From NCBI GenBank assembly GCA_036939355.1, contig JALLAP010000649.1, positions 1 to 11,248 on the forward strand: a stretch of DNA of 11,248 nucleotides. The letters are read 5' to 3'. Under the pieces are notes generated by a model. It saw only the letters and a list, made by a program, of their open reading frames with translations, searched no databases and was not told the origin of the DNA. The position numbers and the translations under genes were made by a program. Below, in pieces: positions 7,086-11,248 of this stretch (its first letter is position 1; each line of letters starts with the position of its first letter). The DNA is from Thalassiosira profunda (lineage: Eukaryota > Bacillariophyta > Thalassiosirophyceae > Thalassiosirales > Thalassiosiraceae).

Positions 7086-9368
7086 CTAGACCAATCCACG
7101 GTTCTTCAAGAAAAATGATATGTCAGGCTCCCTGCCACGGAATTCCTTGAACAGATCCTGAGGAGGTGCCGTATTGCCGGACGAGTATATGAGTTTGCGG
7201 CATTTCTCTGCAGTCTCTGCATCGAACACGTCGCCCTTCTCCTCGAATGCCGCGTACACATCGCAGTCAAGAACCTGGGCCCACTGATACACAAAATATC
7301 CAGCCGCGTATCCAGAACTGGCGAAGAGATGCGCAAAATGAGCCGGGCGGTGTCGCATCACGATGCCAGCCGGCATGCCAATCTCCTCCAGGTATTCCTT
7401 CTCGAACTTAGAAAGGTCAAAATCATCCGGGTACTCGGCAAGAGAATGGACAGCCATATCGTAAAGAGCGCAAGCAGTGTACTCGACAGTGGCAAATCCT
7501 TCGTTGAACAGCTGGGCAGCCTTCAAGCGTTGGAGCAAGTCGTCAGGCACTGGCTCTCCGGATTCAAAGTGCGTCGCATGCTCCTTCAGGACCTCCGGTT
7601 CACTGAGCCAATGTTCCATGAGCTGAGATGGCAACTCCACAAAGTCACGCAATACGCTCGTTGACGCAAGCGTACCGTAGGTGGCATCGCTTAGCATCCC
7701 GTGATGCCCGTGTCCGGCCTCGTGGAACAAAGTGACGCCATCATCGAACGACAAAAGCGTGCTGCCGCTGCCCTTCGCAAAGTTGTTGTTGTTGGAGACA
7801 ATTGGAATTGATTCGATGCTATCAGCTCCAGGGACGAGGTTCTTCTTCTGGGAGCGATATTCACTCATCCACGCTCCCGAAGACTTGTGCGCTCTCGCGT
7901 AGTTGTCGTGAAGGAACAGAGCCACAAGCTCATCTTCGTCGCTGTCAGCCTTGTTTCTGCGCACCTCATAGACGTTCACATCGGGATGATACGCGTCCAC
8001 GTCCTTACGTGGCACGTACTTGAGTCCGAACAGCTTGTTCGAGACATCGAACATTGCCCCAGTGACAGCCTCTAAACTCAGGTAGGGCTTCAGTTTGGAT
8101 TCATCAAAGTTGAAGTTTGCCTGTCGGACCTGCTCCGCATAATACCTCCAATCCCACGGCTGGAAGCCGCCGTCCAACGTCTCTCCTTTGTCCGTCAGAA
8201 ATGATTCCATCATCTCCCTCTCCTTGTTGGCAGCAACCTTCGCCTTTTCCCACACATTGGTGAGCAGTTTCATCACGTTGTCGGGCGACCCCGCCATGGT
8301 GTCTTCTGTCTGATAATCCGCAAATGTCTCCTTGCCCATCAGCTCTGCCTGTCGCTTGCGCAGACGAAGGATCTTCGTCGCAATTGAGAGGTTGTCGCGT
8401 TCGTCGTACAGCTCCCCCCTGGAAGTCCATGCCTCGAACGCTTTCTTCCGAAGATCGCGCCTCGATGAGTAAGTGATGAACGGCTCCACCAACGACCTGC
8501 CCAGCGTGATGACGTGATCATCCGATCCCTCGTGCTTGCGATCGATGGCCGCTTGACGGGCAGCAGAGACGAGATCAGCCGGGCAGCCCTCCATGTCCTC
8601 TTTAGAAAGCACCATCTCCCACACTTCCTCGTCCTTGAGGACGTTTTGCATAAAGTTGGTCTGCAGAGTTGCAAGTTCCGCTTGGATGTCGGCGTACTCC
8701 TTCTTGCTCTCTTCGTCCAAGTTGGCACCCATGCGAACGAATCCAATGTGTACACGCTCCGCCAACCTCGCCTGCTCAGACGTCCACTCTCCCTTTTCCA
8801 GCATTTCCTCTTTGACGTCGTTCATCTTCTCAATCTTCTCAAAGAGCCCCGGGATGTTGTAACACTTCGACCGGTGACGAGAGAGGATGGGGGCCATTTT
8901 GCTCTGCACTTCTTGCATGTCCGGAGTGTTGAGGCTGGAGATGTAATTTCCGTAAACCGATCCCACCTTGGAGTACAAACTGCCAGCACGATCGTATGCC
9001 GCGAGGATGTTGTCGAAGTCGTCGGTGGGCGAAGCTGCAATTTCTTCGAGATCGGCAATGTGCGCCTCCATCGCCGCCTCCAACGCCGGCTCAAAATGCG
9101 TAGGCGTGATGGACTTGAAGGGCGGTAGGTGGAACGGTTGATCGGACCAGCTTTTGAGGAGAGGGTTCTCCGCACCGGTCGTCATCGTCCCCGCTTCGTC
9201 CACAGTGGAAGTGGAGACGGAAAGGGCGGTGGTGGACAATGCCGACTGCAACCCCCTCGGCGCACGGAAGAAAGAGGGCAGGGGGCGAAGGGAAGCCGTC
9301 TGAAAAGCTCTCGCCGTCAAAAGCTGGAACGCGAGGCCGGTGCCCCACCTCCAATTGCGGGCCAACAT
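7086..9368 (-). CDS. M3-family zinc oligopeptidase (oligopeptidase A/TOP-like), plastid-targeted
   Basis: An intact intronless gene for 760 residues. The ATG at 9366-9368 is chosen; the frame is open 12 codons further upstream but there begins only with GTG. Residues 1-21 form a short signal-like segment ending ARA-FQT, the Phe-after-cleavage motif of diatom plastid import, followed by a basic transit stretch (RPLPSFFRAPRG). The M3 region begins near residue 67 (ENPLLKSWSDQPFHLPPF). The zinc site is HEAGH at 549-553, with the third ligand Glu578 in DFVELPSQLMEHW, 25 residues after the second His as in M3A enzymes. The C-terminal half carries MRHRPAHFAHLFASSGYAAG, typical of the substrate-facing region. 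Plant and bacterial relatives (organellar oligopeptidase/TOP, oligopeptidase A, Dcp) degrade short peptides such as cleaved transit peptides; that role is likely in the plastid here. It is tail to tail with its broken paralogue, 160 bp apart. Confidence 0.9.
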   Translation of the reverse strand: MLARNWRWGTGLAFQLLTARAFQTASLRPLPSFFRAPRGLQSALSTTALSVSTSTVDEAGTMTTGAENPLLKSWSDQPFHLPPFKSITPTHFEPALEAAMEAHIADLEEIAASPTDDFDNILAAYDRAGSLYSKVGSVYGNYISSLNTPDMQEVQSKMAPILSRHRSKCYNIPGLFEKIEKMNDVKEEMLEKGEWTSEQARLAERVHIGFVRMGANLDEESKKEYADIQAELATLQTNFMQNVLKDEEVWEMVLSKEDMEGCPADLVSAARQAAIDRKHEGSDDHVITLGRSLVEPFITYSSRRDLRKKAFEAWTSRGELYDERDNLSIATKILRLRKRQAELMGKETFADYQTEDTMAGSPDNVMKLLTNVWEKAKVAANKEREMMESFLTDKGETLDGGFQPWDWRYYAEQVRQANFNFDESKLKPYLSLEAVTGAMFDVSNKLFGLKYVPRKDVDAYHPDVNVYEVRRNKADSDEDELVALFLHDNYARAHKSSGAWMSEYRSQKKNLVPGADSIESIPIVSNNNNFAKGSGSTLLSFDDGVTLFHEAGHGHHGMLSDATYGTLASTSVLRDFVELPSQLMEHWLSEPEVLKEHATHFESGEPVPDDLLQRLKAAQLFNEGFATVEYTACALYDMAVHSLAEYPDDFDLSKFEKEYLEEIGMPAGIVMRHRPAHFAHLFASSGYAAGYFVYQWAQVLDCDVYAAFEEKGDVFDAETAEKCRKLIYSSGNTAPPQDLFKEFRGREPDISFFLKNRGLV

Positions 9369-9867
9369 GGTGCTTGCGTGTCCCCTTTCCTCGGTGCACG
9401 TCACCGTCTGCCGATTTGCTTACCGAGGCGTCGATTGCAAGCCAGGGAGGGCAGCCAATAGGATGGTTGCTTCTCGATCAGTGGCAAGTCGAATTATGAG
9501 GAGGGGTGGCAGCGCGAGCATGGCAGGAGGAGCATGGGCGGTAGGTGCCGCCACGTCCTTCTTCCCTCTTCCTTCTTGCTTTCTTCTTCGGCGTTCTCTA
9601 GCTTGCGAGAGGACGCGTGACTCCCTTCAACCTACGTACGTACTCACAAAAGTACGTACGTAATGGTGCACTCTCTCTCAGCCTTCTGCCTTCCGTCCGG
9701 CCGGCTTCCGGGTACGACTTGTTACTGTCCTGCATTGCCTCATTCCATTATGTACAGTTACTACCGGCTGCAACCTTTCCCGTCAGTTGATGTACAATAG
9801 ACCGGTATGTAGCCCCGACGCAATCCGGCCATTTCTTGCGAGATATTTCGTACTCTGCCAGCTGCTC
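9369..9867. other. Intergenic region upstream of the intact M3 gene
   Basis: About 500 bp between the intact M3 gene and the stop of the allantoin synthase gene, both on the minus strand. It holds the regulatory module at 9610-9663. Two similar stretches 40 bp apart carry ATGTACA (9750-9756 and 9790-9796), each followed by ACCGG (9763-9767 and 9801-9805). No convincing coding frame is seen. Confidence 0.55.
9610..9663 (-). promoter_or_regulatory. Candidate upstream module with double TACGTACGTA palindrome
   Basis: AGGACGCGTGAC (9610-9621) is followed after 11 bases by TACGTACGTACT (9633-9644), a six-base loop CACAAA, and AGTACGTACGTA (9651-9662). The last two are exact reverse complements, giving a 30-base hairpin with 12-bp arms. 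The element is about 240-295 bp upstream of the M3 ATG at 9368. It repeats the arrangement at 3290-3325 but with two palindromes instead of one. Confidence 0.55.
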
Positions 9868-10866
9868 TCAAGAGCCCCGATACGTCGAATACGACCAAGG
9901 ACTGACCAACAACGGCACGTGGTAGTGTTCCGTCGGATCGTCCAATCCGAACCTCAGCGGCACCACGTCCAAAAACGGCGTGCCCGAAATCCGGCTCCGC
10001 GAATATTGCGCAAAGTAATCGCCCGCGTAAAATGCCCACTCGTATTGTCCTTCCGCAAACTCCGCCCCCTTCAACGCCGGGCCGTTCAGTCTCCCATCCG
10101 AGTTGGTCACGAAGGTTTTAAGCAGAATGCGCTGCTGCGTTCGGATTCCGTTCGTTTCCGGGCTGTCCTCGTAGCGGTACAACTCGACCCGCATCCCGGC
10201 GGCGGGGACCCCGTTCGCGGTATCCAACACGTGGCACGTGAGGAATCCCCCGTGGCCGTCGCTCCCCTCGGCACAGTCTACCAGTTGCAACAGCCGCATC
10301 CACGCGATCTTGTCCACTTGGGATAGGGCGCACGCAATTTCCTCTTCGATGGACGAATGCACTCGTCCCTCTAATGCGGAAAGGACGGTGTATTTAGATG
10401 CGTTGCGTACGGCCAATATGAAAGGAAAGTGGAACCTCTCCTTGTATCCATTGTTGAGTTCGTGGAACTTTGTCCGCTCCTCGGCCGTCAAAGTGGACAG
10501 CCCCGCGCGGCCCTGCTCCTGCCGGCTCTCCTGCGTGATGTCCCCGCCGCTAGGTGCATCGGCGCCAGATTGCTCACTCGACGGAGGATCCAGCTTTAGG
10601 CACAAATCGGGATGGCTCCGCAGTAATTCCAACTGCTTTTCCCGCCCACCCTCGGCCACATACTTCTTGATCTCATCGAATAGGATCTTCACGTTGGTCA
10701 CCCGCGCCTTCGTCGCGGACGCCACGGAGGGGTCGAGGTCGGCTGCAAGATTTTGTGCGTAAAATTGCTCGACCATCCACGGCGTCTTTTCGTAGATGCC
10801 GCCGATGCGGGCGCAGAAGTCCTCGGGCGAGAGAGAGAGGAGGACGTTGAGCGGGACCTTGGCCAT
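9868..10866 (-). CDS. Bifunctional OHCU decarboxylase / HIU hydrolase (allantoin synthase)
   Basis: A 332-residue fusion for the last two steps of urate breakdown to S-allantoin: hydrolysis of 5-hydroxyisourate, then decarboxylation of OHCU. Residues 8-197 are the OHCU decarboxylase domain, starting LNVLLSLSPEDFCARIGGIY, with HPDL at 85-88 (His85 is the usual catalytic residue) and FHELNNGYKERFHFPFILAV at 134-153. A Ser/Gln-rich insert at about 95-120 is unlike typical bacterial versions. Residues 207-332 are the transthyretin-like HIU hydrolase: FLTCHVLDTANGVPA, a TNSDGRL loop, HYHVPLLVSP and the diagnostic C-terminal YRGS. The same domain order is found in plant allantoin synthase. No SKL-type tail and no clear internal PTS2 is seen, although the plant enzyme is peroxisomal. 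The ATG at 10864-10866 matches the family start; an ATG at 11095-11097 would add 77 basic, unconserved residues. Confidence 0.92.
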   Translation of the reverse strand: MAKVPLNVLLSLSPEDFCARIGGIYEKTPWMVEQFYAQNLAADLDPSVASATKARVTNVKILFDEIKKYVAEGGREKQLELLRSHPDLCLKLDPPSSEQSGADAPSGGDITQESRQEQGRAGLSTLTAEERTKFHELNNGYKERFHFPFILAVRNASKYTVLSALEGRVHSSIEEEIACALSQVDKIAWMRLLQLVDCAEGSDGHGGFLTCHVLDTANGVPAAGMRVELYRYEDSPETNGIRTQQRILLKTFVTNSDGRLNGPALKGAEFAEGQYEWAFYAGDYFAQYSRSRISGTPFLDVVPLRFGLDDPTEHYHVPLLVSPWSYSTYRGS

Positions 10867-11202
10867 GGTGTAGCTGGGCGGAAGAGGGGCGAGGCAGCGG
10901 GGAGGCAAGTTGCGTTGTCTGAAGTTGTGAAGGCATCCGTCCCTCCCTTTTCGGCCCCTGACCTGACGCACTTCGCACTTCCGCCCCGGCTCCTCCTCCT
11001 CCACCCTCCACCACTCTTTCCGTCCTCTGCCGCCGCGGTTCAATTTGGCCATCGGTGAATGGGCGGAGAAGGTGCGTCGCCAAGGTCGGTTGGGCATCGC
11101 CGTTGCAATTGATTTCTTTGCTCATCCATCCCTTTTCCACATCTTGTGCATCAGACATCAGAGCCACAGCAGCGGCGCTCACATCACACATCTTGGTGCA
11201 AG
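10867..11202. other. Divergent intergenic region (allantoin synthase / signal-peptide gene)
   Basis: This region holds the upstream DNA of the allantoin synthase gene (minus) and of the partial gene starting at 11203 (plus). The synthase frame remains open up to an ATG at 11095-11097, so part of this DNA could be coding for an N-terminal extension. A TTGCAATT motif lies at 11103-11110. No other gene is seen. Confidence 0.5.
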
Positions 11203-11248
11203 ATGAAGTTTGCAACTGCCATCGCTGCGCTGTCGATTGCAGCGTCCT
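11203..11248 (+). CDS. N-terminus of a signal-peptide protein, partial
   Basis: The ATG at 11203 in the context CAAGATGAAG opens a frame reading MKFATAIAALSIAAS, which leaves the window after 15 codons. A start of MKF followed by Ala/Ile/Leu repeats is very common in diatom signal peptides, both of secreted proteins and of plastid proteins such as light-harvesting proteins. The residue after the likely cleavage site is outside the window, so the destination cannot be decided. It is divergent from the allantoin synthase gene. Confidence 0.6.
   Translation, partial: MKFATAIAALSIAAS

Noticed and set aside
8514..9128. Plus-strand 204-codon frame antisense to the M3 gene
   Set aside because: It lies entirely opposite conserved M3 codons and has no recognisable motif; long antisense frames are expected in GC-rich coding DNA.
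4493..9368. Inverted M3 copies as ends of a mobile element
   Set aside because: The copies are full-length genes diverged by about a third in the N-terminal half, with unrelated presequences and no target-site duplication or transposase.

Overview
The window looks like nuclear DNA of a photosynthetic stramenopile, most likely a diatom. Genes are dense and mostly intronless. Three deduced proteins begin with a signal peptide followed by a short transit region with phenylalanine at the expected cleavage point (SLA-F, VTA-F and ARA-F), which is the bipartite plastid-import signal of diatoms. One is a CP12-type Calvin-cycle regulator and another is a plastid-type SRPBCC protein. The one clear intron is a GT-AG spliceosomal intron of 211 bp. 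No tRNA, rRNA, CRISPR array or recognisable transposon was seen.

Layout, left to right: (1) the first 44 codons of a minus-strand gene starting at 133, resembling the N-terminus of a syntaxin (Qa-SNARE). (2) A plus-strand plastid-targeted SRPBCC/COQ10-like protein, 776-2017. (3) A minus-strand, disordered, unrecognised 308-residue protein, 2142-3068. (4) A minus-strand CP12-like protein, 3723-4193. (5) A plus-strand M3-family metallopeptidase copy, 4493-6925, with one intron and two lesions (a frameshift and an in-frame TAA). (6) An intact, intronless M3 paralogue on the minus strand, 7086-9368, tail to tail with the broken one. (7) A minus-strand bifunctional OHCU decarboxylase/HIU hydrolase (allantoin synthase), 9868-10866. 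(8) The first 15 codons of a plus-strand gene with a typical diatom signal peptide, starting at 11203.

These are separate eukaryotic genes, not an operon. The only obvious family relationship is the inverted pair of M3 peptidases. The two are roughly two-thirds identical by eye at the N-terminal half and more alike at the C-terminal half. Their presequences differ: the intact copy looks plastid-targeted, while the broken copy has an ordinary signal peptide.

The most interesting non-coding signals are: a module of AGGACGCGTGAC next to the palindrome TACGTACGTA, at nearly the same distance upstream of two minus-strand genes (3290-3325 and 9610-9663); a perfect 12-bp-stem hairpin three bases after the stop of the broken peptidase (6928-6954); and short tandem repeats in the upstream regions of the CP12 gene and of the 308-residue gene. 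I found no clear new multi-gene system. The best leads are the decaying peptidase copy, the shared promoter module and the CP12 variant.
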